From the NCBI GenBank assembly GCA_937902925.1, contig CALFNN010000010.1, positions 124,001 through 188,000 of the forward strand: DNA of 64,000 bases, in the 5' to 3' direction. The notes below the pieces were generated by a model. The model searched no databases. It was not told where the DNA came from and saw only the letters and a list, made by a program, of their open reading frames with translations. Position numbers and translations under genes: made by a program. Positions 53,915 to 62,174 of this stretch are shown here, piece by piece (positions within the stretch are counted from its first letter, which is position 1; every line of letters starts with the position of its first letter). The stretch comes from an uncultured Opitutaceae bacterium (GTDB lineage: Bacteria; Verrucomicrobiota; Verrucomicrobiia; Opitutales; Opitutaceae).

Positions 53915-55543
53915 ATGAACTCACATTTGTTTTTTCACCCGCTGCGCGGGATCGTTGCACTGTTCGTCGGTCTCGCGCTTGGCCTGCCGGCCACGGCCGC
54001 GCCGGCTGCGACCGGCGCTTCGGTCGAACAATGGGGGGTGTTTGAACTGACGCTGGCCGGTCCGGCGAGCGGGAATCCGTTCACCGAGGTCGAGCTGACG
54101 GCGCGCTTCACCCAGGGCGCGCACACGGTGCCGGTGACCGGCTTCTACGATGGCGACGGTGTCTACAAGATTCGTTTCATGCCGGATGCGACCGGCGAAT
54201 GGCACTACGAGACGGCGAGCAACCAGGCCGAACTCGGCGGCAAGAGCGGTTCCTTCACGGTCACGCCACCGGCGAAAGACAACCACGGCCCCGTCCGGGT
54301 CGCGCGCACGTTTCACTTCGACTACGCCGACGGCACGCCCTACCGCGAACTCGGCACGACCTGCTACGCGTGGACGCAGCGACCCGATGCCGACGAGGAG
54401 TTGACGCTCAAGACGCTCGCGGCGTCGCCGTTCAACAAGATCCGCATGTGCGTGTTTCCGACCGGCCGCGGACCGCGGAGCATGCGCTATCCGCCATTCG
54501 AGGGCCCGATGCCGCGCGGGTGGGACAAAACGCGTTTCAACCCGGTGTTTTTCCGGCACCTCGAGCAACGCGTGGGCCAGCTGCGCGACATCGGCGTCGA
54601 GGCGGACCTGATCGTCTTTCATCCCTACGAGACCTACTGGGGGTTCAACTCGATGGATGCCGCGAGCGACGATCGCTACGTGCGCTATCTCGTCGCCCGG
54701 CTCGCGGCGTATCGCAACGTCTGGTGGTCGCTCTCGAACGAATATGACTTCAACCGCGCGAAAAAGGAATCCGACTGGGACCGCTTGTTCCAAGTCGTGC
54801 AGGCGGCCGATCCCTACGGGCACCTCCGCTCGATCCACAACGGCACGATGATCTACAACCAGACGCATCCGTGGGTGACGCACGCGAGCATCCAGAACGG
54901 CGCGGCGGTGCTCGATTCCGAGCGCGCGCTGCTCTACCGCGACGTCTACCGGAAGCCCATCGTGTTCGACGAGGTGAAATACGAGGGCAACAACGCCGCG
55001 CGCTGGGGCCAGCTCAAGCCGGAGGAACTCGTGTTGCGCTTCTGGGAAGGCACGATCGCGGGCACGTATGTCGGGCACAGCGAAACCTATCGCGGCGCGA
55101 TCGGCGCGTGGCTCAGCGTGGGCGGCGAGCTGAAGGGCGAGAGCGTCGCCCGCCTCGCGTTTCTGAAAAAAATCCTCGCCGACAGCCCACCCGAGGGCAT
55201 CGACCCGATCGACAAATGGCAGGATCGCCACACGGGTGGCAAGGCGGGCGAGTATTACCTCGTTTACCTCGGCGAGCAGGCGCCGACCGCGTGGCCGTTT
55301 GTGCTCTACAAGACCGCGCTCGCCGACGGGTTGAAGTTCAACGTCGACGTGATCGACACATGGGCGATGACGATCACGCCGGTCGAAGGCCCGTTCGAGA
55401 TCAAGAAGCGCGACAACTACGTTTTCGCCGACAAGGACGGCCGCAGCGTTTCGTTGCCCGGCAAACCCTACCAGGCGATCCGGATCCGCCGGATCGGCCC
55501 GCCGGCGGCGAATCCGATTCCCGAGACGCAAACCGAACCCTGA
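53915..55543 (+). CDS. secreted apiosidase-like hydrolase B (DUF5060/DUF4038/DUF5605)
   Basis: 542 residues from the ATG at 53915 (signal peptide ending near LPATAAPA). Same three domains as paralogue A: sandwich with FELTLAGPASGNPFTEVELTARF, barrel with NVWWSLSNEYDF and FDEVKYEG, and C-terminal sandwich (DGRSVSLPGKPYQAIRIRRI). Like A, it lacks the LDPxDVLWWSKGG segment of C and D; it has YRGAIGAWLSVGGELKGE there. The SN in place of AN in the NE motif is the only change near that active-site segment. First of three tandem copies after the DUF1593 genes. Confidence 0.8.
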   Translation: MNSHLFFHPLRGIVALFVGLALGLPATAAPAATGASVEQWGVFELTLAGPASGNPFTEVELTARFTQGAHTVPVTGFYDGDGVYKIRFMPDATGEWHYETASNQAELGGKSGSFTVTPPAKDNHGPVRVARTFHFDYADGTPYRELGTTCYAWTQRPDADEELTLKTLAASPFNKIRMCVFPTGRGPRSMRYPPFEGPMPRGWDKTRFNPVFFRHLEQRVGQLRDIGVEADLIVFHPYETYWGFNSMDAASDDRYVRYLVARLAAYRNVWWSLSNEYDFNRAKKESDWDRLFQVVQAADPYGHLRSIHNGTMIYNQTHPWVTHASIQNGAAVLDSERALLYRDVYRKPIVFDEVKYEGNNAARWGQLKPEELVLRFWEGTIAGTYVGHSETYRGAIGAWLSVGGELKGESVARLAFLKKILADSPPEGIDPIDKWQDRHTGGKAGEYYLVYLGEQAPTAWPFVLYKTALADGLKFNVDVIDTWAMTITPVEGPFEIKKRDNYVFADKDGRSVSLPGKPYQAIRIRRIGPPAANPIPETQTEP

Positions 55544-55564
55544 TCGAATCAACCGCCTTACCCC

Positions 55565-57145
55565 ATGAAACGAATTCTCCTCGCCGCCGTGTGCTTGCTG
55601 CTGGCCACTTTCTGCTCCGCCGCGTCCGCCCCTGCAACAGTGGAGCAATGGAATGTTTTTGAACTGACGCTCGAAGGCCCGGGTAGCGGCAACCCGTTCG
55701 TTGACGTGACGCTGGCGGCGAAGTTCACGCAAGGCGAACGCACGGTGACGGCGCAGGGATTCTACGACGGCGCGGGCATCTACAAAATAAGATTCATGCC
55801 CGAGACCGTCGGTGAGTGGCGCTATACGACGGCGAGCAACCGGCCGGAACTCGACGGAAAGTCCGGCGCCTTCACGGCGACGGCGGCAACGAAAGGGAAC
55901 CACGGGCCGGTCCGCGTCGCGCACACCTTTCACTTCGCGTATGCCGACGGCACGCCGTTCCACGAGATCGGCACGACGTGCTATGCGTGGGTGCACCAGA
56001 CGGAGGAGTTGCAGGAGCAAACGCTGAAGACCCTCGCGGCCGCGCCGTTCAACAAGGTGCGGTTCTGTATTTTTCCGAAATACTACGACTGGAATCACAA
56101 CGACCCGCTCCTCTATCCCTACGAGGGCGCGCCGAACAAGTGGGACACGGCCCGCTTCAATCCGGAATTCTTCCGCCACTTCGAGCAGCGCATCGCCCAA
56201 CTGCGCGATCTCGGCATCGAGGCCGACATCATCCTGTTTCACCCTTATGACCGCGGCCACTGGGGCTTCGACCGGTTGGATGCCGCCGGCAACGATCGTT
56301 ACCTGCACTACGTCGTCGCGCGTTTCGCGGCGTATCGCAACGTCTGGTGGTCGCTCGCGAACGAGTTCGATTTCATCACGAACAAGACCACGGCGGATTG
56401 GGACCGTTTTTTCCAGATCGTCCAAGCGGACGACCCTTACGGTCATCTGCGCTCGATCCACAACGGCGCGCGGATGTATGACAACAACAAGCCCTGGGTG
56501 ACGCACGCGAGCATCCAGAACGGCTCGGCGGTCGTGGACTTCGGGCGGGCCGAGATTTATCGCGAGGTCTGGGGCAAACCGGTCGTGTTCGACGAAGTGA
56601 AATACGAGGGCAACATCCCGCAGCGCTTCGGCAGCCTCTCTGCGGAGGAAATGACCGCGCGGTTCTGGGAAGGCACCGTGGCCGGGACTTATGTGGGCCA
56701 CGGGGAAACTTATCTCGATCCCAACGACGTCCTCTGGTGGTCGAAGGGCGGCGTGCTCCACGGGCAGAGCCCGGCGCGAATCGCCTTCCTGCGGAAAATC
56801 ATGGAAGACGGTCCGCCGACGCTCGAACCCATCGACAAGTGGCAGGACAATCCGTTCGCCGGCGTGCGCGGCCGGTATTATCTCGGTTACCTCGGGCGCC
56901 AGGCGCCGACCGCGTGGAAATTCGAGCTCTACAAGGGTGGGCTGACGGAAGGCATGAAGTTTCGCGTCGAGCTCATCGACACGTGGAACATGACGATCAC
57001 ACCCGTCGACGACGTGTTCACCGTGAAGAAAAAGGCCTTCCTCGGCGACGCCGCGGCCAACTATGCGTTCGAGGACAAGGACGGAAAATCGGTGCCGCTG
57101 CCGGGGAAGCCCTACATCGCGCTGCGGATCCGCCTCGTCGAGTGA
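55565..57145 (+). CDS. secreted apiosidase-like hydrolase C (DUF5060/DUF4038/DUF5605)
   Basis: 526 residues with signal peptide MKRILLAAVCLLLATFCSAASA. Barrel motifs are NVWWSLANEFD and FDEVKYEGN. It shares with D the segments FNKVRFCIFPKYYDWNHNDPLLYPYEG and ETYLDPNDVLWWSKGGVLHGQSPAR. C and D are therefore the closest pair among the four paralogues. Apiosidase-type activity is inferred from the DUF4038 family and the adjacent putative apiose pathway. Confidence 0.8.
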   Translation: MKRILLAAVCLLLATFCSAASAPATVEQWNVFELTLEGPGSGNPFVDVTLAAKFTQGERTVTAQGFYDGAGIYKIRFMPETVGEWRYTTASNRPELDGKSGAFTATAATKGNHGPVRVAHTFHFAYADGTPFHEIGTTCYAWVHQTEELQEQTLKTLAAAPFNKVRFCIFPKYYDWNHNDPLLYPYEGAPNKWDTARFNPEFFRHFEQRIAQLRDLGIEADIILFHPYDRGHWGFDRLDAAGNDRYLHYVVARFAAYRNVWWSLANEFDFITNKTTADWDRFFQIVQADDPYGHLRSIHNGARMYDNNKPWVTHASIQNGSAVVDFGRAEIYREVWGKPVVFDEVKYEGNIPQRFGSLSAEEMTARFWEGTVAGTYVGHGETYLDPNDVLWWSKGGVLHGQSPARIAFLRKIMEDGPPTLEPIDKWQDNPFAGVRGRYYLGYLGRQAPTAWKFELYKGGLTEGMKFRVELIDTWNMTITPVDDVFTVKKKAFLGDAAANYAFEDKDGKSVPLPGKPYIALRIRLVE

Positions 57146-57162
57146 AACCGGAGAGCCTCAAA

Positions 57163-58743
57163 ATGCCGCGCCATTTTTCCCGCTTGATCATTGCGACGTG
57201 GTGGCTCGCGTTGCGTTGTTTCACTGTCGTGCAGGCGGCGCCGGGCGGGACCATCGCACGCTGGGACATCTTCGAGGTCACCCAGTCCGGGCCGGCTGAC
57301 GGGAATCCCTTTGGCGACGTCGAATTCGGCGCACGCTTCACCGAGGGCGCCCAGACCATTCGGGTGAATGGATTCTACGACGGGGGCGGAACCTACCGCG
57401 TTCGGTTCATGCCGGAAACCACGGGCGAATGGCGCTACGAGACGTTCAGCAACCGTCCGGAGCTGGCGGGCAGGACCGGAACCTTCACGGTGACGCCGGC
57501 GACCGCCGGCGATCACGGGCCGGTGCGGGTGGCGCACACGTTTCATTTCGCGTATGCCGACGGCACGCCGTTTCGCGAGCTCGGCACGACCTGTTACGCG
57601 TGGGTGCAGCAGGGCGACGCGCTCGAGGAGCAGACGCTGAAAACGCTCGCCACCTCGCCGTTCAACAAGATCCGTTTTTGCGTCTTCCCGAAGAATTTCG
57701 ATTGGAACCACAACGAGCCGGTTTACTACCCGTTCGAAGGCACGCCGCCGAACCGGTGGGATTTCTCGCGGTTCAATCCCGAGTTTTTCCAGCACTTCGA
57801 AAAACGGATCGGCCAGTTGCGCGATCTCGGCATCGAGGTGGACATCATCCTGTTTCATCCCTACGATCACGGTCACTGGGGCTTCGACCGGATGGGCGCG
57901 GCGAACGACGACCGCTATGTGCGTTACGTCGTCGCGCGCTTCTCCGCCTACCGCAACGTCTGGTGGTCGCTGGCCAACGAGTATGACCTGCTCGAAAGCA
58001 AACAGACGTCCGATTGGGACCGGCTGTTCCAGATCGTGCAGGCTTCCGATCCGGCCCAGCACCTGCGCTCGATCCATCAGGACAAAATCTATTACAACCA
58101 CAACCAGCCGTGGGTGACGCACGCCAGCATCCAGAACAGCGCGGCGGTCCTCGATTACGGCCGGGCGATGGTTTACCGCGACGTGTATCGCAAGCCGATC
58201 GTGTTCGACGAGGTGAAATACGAGGGCGATATCCCGGCGCGCTGGGGCAATCTTACGGGGCAGGAGATGGTGCTCCGGTTCTGGACGGGTGCGGTGGTTG
58301 GCACCTACGTCGGGCACGGCGAAACGTTCCTCGATCCACACGACGTCTTGTGGTGGTCGAAGGGTGGGGTGCTGCGCGGCCAGAGTCCCGCGCGCCTCGC
58401 GTTCCTGCGTCAGATTCTGAACGACTCGCCGGCGGCCGGCATCAACCCGATCGACAAGTGGGAGGAGATCGCGATCGGCGGCCAGCCGGGCGAATACTAC
58501 CTCGCCTATTTTGGCAACGACGCGCGCTCCTCGTGGCCGTTCGAGTTGTTTCACACCGGGGTCGCCGACGGAATGAAATTCAAGGTCGACGTCATCGATA
58601 CGTGGAACATGACGGTCACGCCGGTGCCGGAGGTGTTTGAATTGAAGAAGCGCGACGCCTACTATTTCGCCGACAAGGATGGCCGGGCCGTGACGTTGCC
58701 GGCGCGGCCCTATATGGCGCTGCGCATCCGCCGAGTGCATTGA
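57163..58743 (+). CDS. secreted apiosidase-like hydrolase D (DUF5060/DUF4038/DUF5605)
   Basis: 526 residues from the ATG at 57163, preceded by GGAGAG. Signal peptide RLIIATWWLALRCFTVVQA. Same domain order as paralogue C, and the barrel has NVWWSLANEYD and FDEVKYEGD. Compared with C, one differing site is HASIQNSAAV in place of HASIQNGSAV. Three such genes in a row separated by about 20 bp point to tandem duplication, with later divergence for different side-chain contexts. Confidence 0.8.
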   Translation: MPRHFSRLIIATWWLALRCFTVVQAAPGGTIARWDIFEVTQSGPADGNPFGDVEFGARFTEGAQTIRVNGFYDGGGTYRVRFMPETTGEWRYETFSNRPELAGRTGTFTVTPATAGDHGPVRVAHTFHFAYADGTPFRELGTTCYAWVQQGDALEEQTLKTLATSPFNKIRFCVFPKNFDWNHNEPVYYPFEGTPPNRWDFSRFNPEFFQHFEKRIGQLRDLGIEVDIILFHPYDHGHWGFDRMGAANDDRYVRYVVARFSAYRNVWWSLANEYDLLESKQTSDWDRLFQIVQASDPAQHLRSIHQDKIYYNHNQPWVTHASIQNSAAVLDYGRAMVYRDVYRKPIVFDEVKYEGDIPARWGNLTGQEMVLRFWTGAVVGTYVGHGETFLDPHDVLWWSKGGVLRGQSPARLAFLRQILNDSPAAGINPIDKWEEIAIGGQPGEYYLAYFGNDARSSWPFELFHTGVADGMKFKVDVIDTWNMTVTPVPEVFELKKRDAYYFADKDGRAVTLPARPYMALRIRRVH

Positions 58744-58766
58744 AACCCTGAAAGGAAAATCCGCCC

Positions 58767-60824
58767 ATGAAACTCATCTCAATCCTCCTCCTCGCTGGCG
58801 CCGGTTTCGTTGCGTTTGCCGTCGCGCCCGCCCGCGCCGGGGAGCGCGGTCTCGTCGACACCACGCGCTCGCCGGATGCGAAGATGTATATGCCGGACCT
58901 CGGCGATGCGAAATGGACCGGCGGCCTCTGGGGCGAGCGCTTCGCCGTCTGCCGCGATACGATGGTGCCGCACCTCTGGGAAATCTTCAGCAGCGACACG
59001 GAAAGCCATGCGTGGGCGAACTACCGGATCGCGGCGGGCCTCCAGCAGGGGAAATTCGCCGGGCCGCCGTTCAACGACGGCGATTTCCTGAAATGGTTCG
59101 AGGCGCTCGCCCAGATCTACGCGGTCACGCACGATCCCAAGATCGACGCACAGATGGACGAGATCATCGCCGTCATTGCCAAGGCGCAGCGCGAGGACGG
59201 CTATCTGCACACGCAGACGATCATTCCGCAGCGCCAGGGCGATCCGAAGGTGAAGGAGTTTGCCGATCGCAATCATTTCGAAACCTACAACATGGGGCAC
59301 CTCATGACGGCGGCCTGCGTCCACTATCGCGCCACCGGCAAAACCACGCTGCTCGACTGTGCGCGCAAGGCGGCGGACTACATCGACCACCTTTGCCAGA
59401 CCGTGCCGGCCGACCTCGCCCGCAACGCGATTTGCCCCTCGCACTACATGGGCGTCGTCGAACTTTACCGCACGACACACGAGCCCCGCTACCTGGCGCT
59501 GGCGAAGCGGCTGATCGAGATTCGCAGCCTCGTGCCAGAGGATGTGGGCAGCGACATGAACCAGGATCGGGTTCCCTTCCGGCAGATGGCGGAGGCGGTC
59601 GGTCATGCGGTGCGCGCGAACTATCTCTATGCCGGCGTCGCCGACGTCGTCGCCGAGGACGGTGACCAGTCGCTGTTCAAGACCGTGTCGAAGATCGCGG
59701 ACAACGTCTCGGGCGAGAAACTCTACATCACGGGGGCAACCGGTGCGCTCTACGACGGCGCGTCGCCCGACGGCTCGAAGGACAACGGCGCGATCAAGAC
59801 CGTCCATCAGGCCTACGGCCGCGACTACGAGTTGCCCAATCTCACCGCCTACAACGAGAGCTGCGCGACGGTCGGCTATGTGCTCTGGCAATGGCGGATG
59901 TTCGAGCTGACCGGCGATGCGCACTATGCCGATTTGGTCGAGCAGTCGCTCTACAACGGCGTGCTGCCGGCGATCGGCCTCGAGGGGAAAACCTATTTTT
60001 ATGTCAACGCGCTGCGGAAGTTGAAGGACTTCGACTGGCCGATGCGGTGGTCGCGCACCCGCCAGCCGAACATCAAGTCGAGTTTTTGCTGCCCGCCGAA
60101 CGTCGTCCGCACCATCGCCGAGGCGCAGGACTACATCTACACACTCTCCAAGGACGCGCTGTGGGTGAACCTCTATGGCTCCAGTGCGCTCGATACCGCG
60201 TGGATCGACGGCAGCCGGATCAAGGTTTCGCAGGAAACCGATTATCCGTGGAACGGCGCGGTGAAGCTCACGATCGGCGAGGCGCCGGCGCGCGAGATCG
60301 CGCTGAAGTTCCGGATTCCCGGGTGGCTCCACGCGGGCGCTGCGCGGCTGCGCGTCAACGGCCAGCCCGTCGCGGGCGAGCCCGCGCCCGGCAGCTACGC
60401 TGAGGTGAAGCGCGTCTGGAAAGCCGGCGACACCGTGGACCTGTCGCTCGATTTCAAGCCGGCGCTCTGGGAGGCAAACCCGCTCGTGGAGGAAACAACC
60501 GATCAACTCGCCGTGCGCCTCGGGCCCATCGTGTATTGCCTCGAGTCGAACGACCTGCCCGCCGGCGTGCGCCTCACCGATGTGGCACTTGCGCTCGACG
60601 ATGCGGGGCGGATGACGGAGCACCGCGAAAAAATCGACGGCGCGAGTCTCGTGACGCTGACGCTGCCGGCTTTTGCCATGGGCCGCGCAACGTGGAAGCC
60701 GGGCCAGCTTTATCGCGAGGTCGCGGCCCCGGCGCCGCACGAATTTCCTCTCAAACTCGTGCCGTATTACGCGTGGGGCAACCGCGGCGATACCGAGATG
60801 AGCGTCTGGCTGCCTTTGCGCTGA
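58767..60824 (+). CDS. secreted GH127 beta-L-arabinofuranosidase-family enzyme
   Basis: 685 residues with signal peptide LISILLLAGAGFVAFAVAPARA, preceded by an AGGA sequence. The GH127 helical barrel is recognisable: GGLWGERFAVCRDTMVPHLW, CATVGYVLWQWRM next to Glu364, and the metal-and-thiol motif SFCCPPNVVRT with Cys441 and Cys442, the second being the expected catalytic nucleophile. C-terminal sandwiches follow. GH127 enzymes remove beta-L-arabinofuranose, and one RG-II member acts on aceric acid. Its presence beside apiosidase-like genes fits RG-II side-chain breakdown. Confidence 0.92.
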   Translation: MKLISILLLAGAGFVAFAVAPARAGERGLVDTTRSPDAKMYMPDLGDAKWTGGLWGERFAVCRDTMVPHLWEIFSSDTESHAWANYRIAAGLQQGKFAGPPFNDGDFLKWFEALAQIYAVTHDPKIDAQMDEIIAVIAKAQREDGYLHTQTIIPQRQGDPKVKEFADRNHFETYNMGHLMTAACVHYRATGKTTLLDCARKAADYIDHLCQTVPADLARNAICPSHYMGVVELYRTTHEPRYLALAKRLIEIRSLVPEDVGSDMNQDRVPFRQMAEAVGHAVRANYLYAGVADVVAEDGDQSLFKTVSKIADNVSGEKLYITGATGALYDGASPDGSKDNGAIKTVHQAYGRDYELPNLTAYNESCATVGYVLWQWRMFELTGDAHYADLVEQSLYNGVLPAIGLEGKTYFYVNALRKLKDFDWPMRWSRTRQPNIKSSFCCPPNVVRTIAEAQDYIYTLSKDALWVNLYGSSALDTAWIDGSRIKVSQETDYPWNGAVKLTIGEAPAREIALKFRIPGWLHAGAARLRVNGQPVAGEPAPGSYAEVKRVWKAGDTVDLSLDFKPALWEANPLVEETTDQLAVRLGPIVYCLESNDLPAGVRLTDVALALDDAGRMTEHREKIDGASLVTLTLPAFAMGRATWKPGQLYREVAAPAPHEFPLKLVPYYAWGNRGDTEMSVWLPLR

Positions 60825-60864
60825 ACCCACCGTTGTCCAGTCAGTCAACCCCGTCACACCCCTC

Positions 60865-62166
60865 ATGAGTCAACCCCCGTCCTCCTCCCCGGCGCCGAGC
60901 CCGTTCACTTCCGCCGGCGACGACACGACCATCACCCGCCAGCAGTGGAAATGGTCCGCGCTCGCCGGCATGGCCTCCTACCTCGACGCCGGCTCGATCG
61001 TCGCGATCGGCGCGGGTCTGGCCTTGTTTCAGGCCGAATTCAAACTGAGCGACGGCGCGGTCGGCGCGCTGCAGGCCTTCGGGCCGAACGCGCTCGGTTG
61101 TGCGCTCGGTGCGTTCCTCGGCGGCTGGCTCGGCGACAAGCTCGGCCGCAAGCGGATCTACCAATACGATCTCATCGTCTACGCGCTGGGCATCCTGTGC
61201 ATCGCGCTCGCGATGAACCGCGAAATGCTCTTTCTGGGGACGCTCGTGGTCGGCGTCGCGGTGGGTGCCGATGTTCCGACCTCGCTCGCGCTGGTCGGGG
61301 AGTTCGCCCCGGCGAAGGCGCGCGGCAAACTGCTCGGGTTCACCCAGGTGGCGTGGTGCCTCGGGCCCTCGATCGTGCTGTGGCTGGCGCTCGGGCTCGC
61401 ATCGCTCGGGTTGCTGGGCATCCGGATCGTTTTTCTCCACCTGTTCGTCGTGGCCATCGTCACGTGGGCCCTGCGCCAGGGGCTGGCGGAATCCGCGCGG
61501 TGGAAAGCCGCCGCCCACACGGCCTCGGATGTTCGCAACCAGGTGGGCGCGCTCTTTTCCGGGGCCAATCTCCGGGCCATCGTCTGGACGGCCACCATCT
61601 ACACGTTCTGGAATCTCGCGGCCGGCACCGCGGGGGCGTTCAATTCCTATCTCATCACGACGCATAACGCCGGCAGCCAGGCGCTCGGCGTCGGCCTGCC
61701 CAGTGCGGCATTTGTCACGATGATGGTCGTCACGGTCACGGTGTTCATGCGTTTCTCCGACCGCGACCACGCGACCCGGAAACGGCTCTGGGCGATCGGG
61801 TCGGTCACGCAAATCTTCGCCTACGCTCTGCTGATCGTGGTGCCTTTCAGCATCCCGGCGATCGTGGCGAACATCGTGCTGTTTGCCGGCGGCGGCGCCC
61901 TGGCGGGGGAAGCTTTCTACAAGGTCTTCAGCCAGGAACTTTTCCCCACCATGCTCCGCGGCACCGCCCAGGGGATCACGTTCGGCCTTGCCCGGATCGC
62001 GGTCGGCGTGTGGAGCTTTTTCGTGCCGAAACTCGCCAATGAAGGGATCGGCGTGCTCGCGGGATTGCTCACGCTGTTTCTCGTCATCAGCGGTGCCGTC
62101 GGCTACTTCTTCATGCCCGATACCTCCGGCAAGTCGCTCGAGCAGATTCAGACGGAGCGGGCGTAG
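60865..62166 (+). CDS. MFS transporter (sugar-porter-like)
   Basis: 433 residues with about 12 membrane helices and a hydrophilic N-terminus of about 30 residues. The MFS signature between helices 2 and 3 is clear (GGWLGDKLGRKRIYQYD), with VGVAVGADVPTSLALVGEFAPAKARGKLLGF and FPTMLRGTAQGITFGLARI in the equivalent second-half position. It resembles sugar or inositol porters. Since the next gene encodes a cytoplasmic GH78, it probably imports a small rhamnose-containing oligosaccharide or the sugar itself. Confidence 0.9.
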   Translation: MSQPPSSSPAPSPFTSAGDDTTITRQQWKWSALAGMASYLDAGSIVAIGAGLALFQAEFKLSDGAVGALQAFGPNALGCALGAFLGGWLGDKLGRKRIYQYDLIVYALGILCIALAMNREMLFLGTLVVGVAVGADVPTSLALVGEFAPAKARGKLLGFTQVAWCLGPSIVLWLALGLASLGLLGIRIVFLHLFVVAIVTWALRQGLAESARWKAAAHTASDVRNQVGALFSGANLRAIVWTATIYTFWNLAAGTAGAFNSYLITTHNAGSQALGVGLPSAAFVTMMVVTVTVFMRFSDRDHATRKRLWAIGSVTQIFAYALLIVVPFSIPAIVANIVLFAGGGALAGEAFYKVFSQELFPTMLRGTAQGITFGLARIAVGVWSFFVPKLANEGIGVLAGLLTLFLVISGAVGYFFMPDTSGKSLEQIQTERA

Positions 62167-62174
62167 AATTCGCC

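Noticed and set aside
53921-56761. 946-residue open frame on the minus strand opposite apiosidase-like genes B and C
   Set aside because: It spans two real plus-strand genes and their junction, repeats the same composition in each half, and shows no domain.
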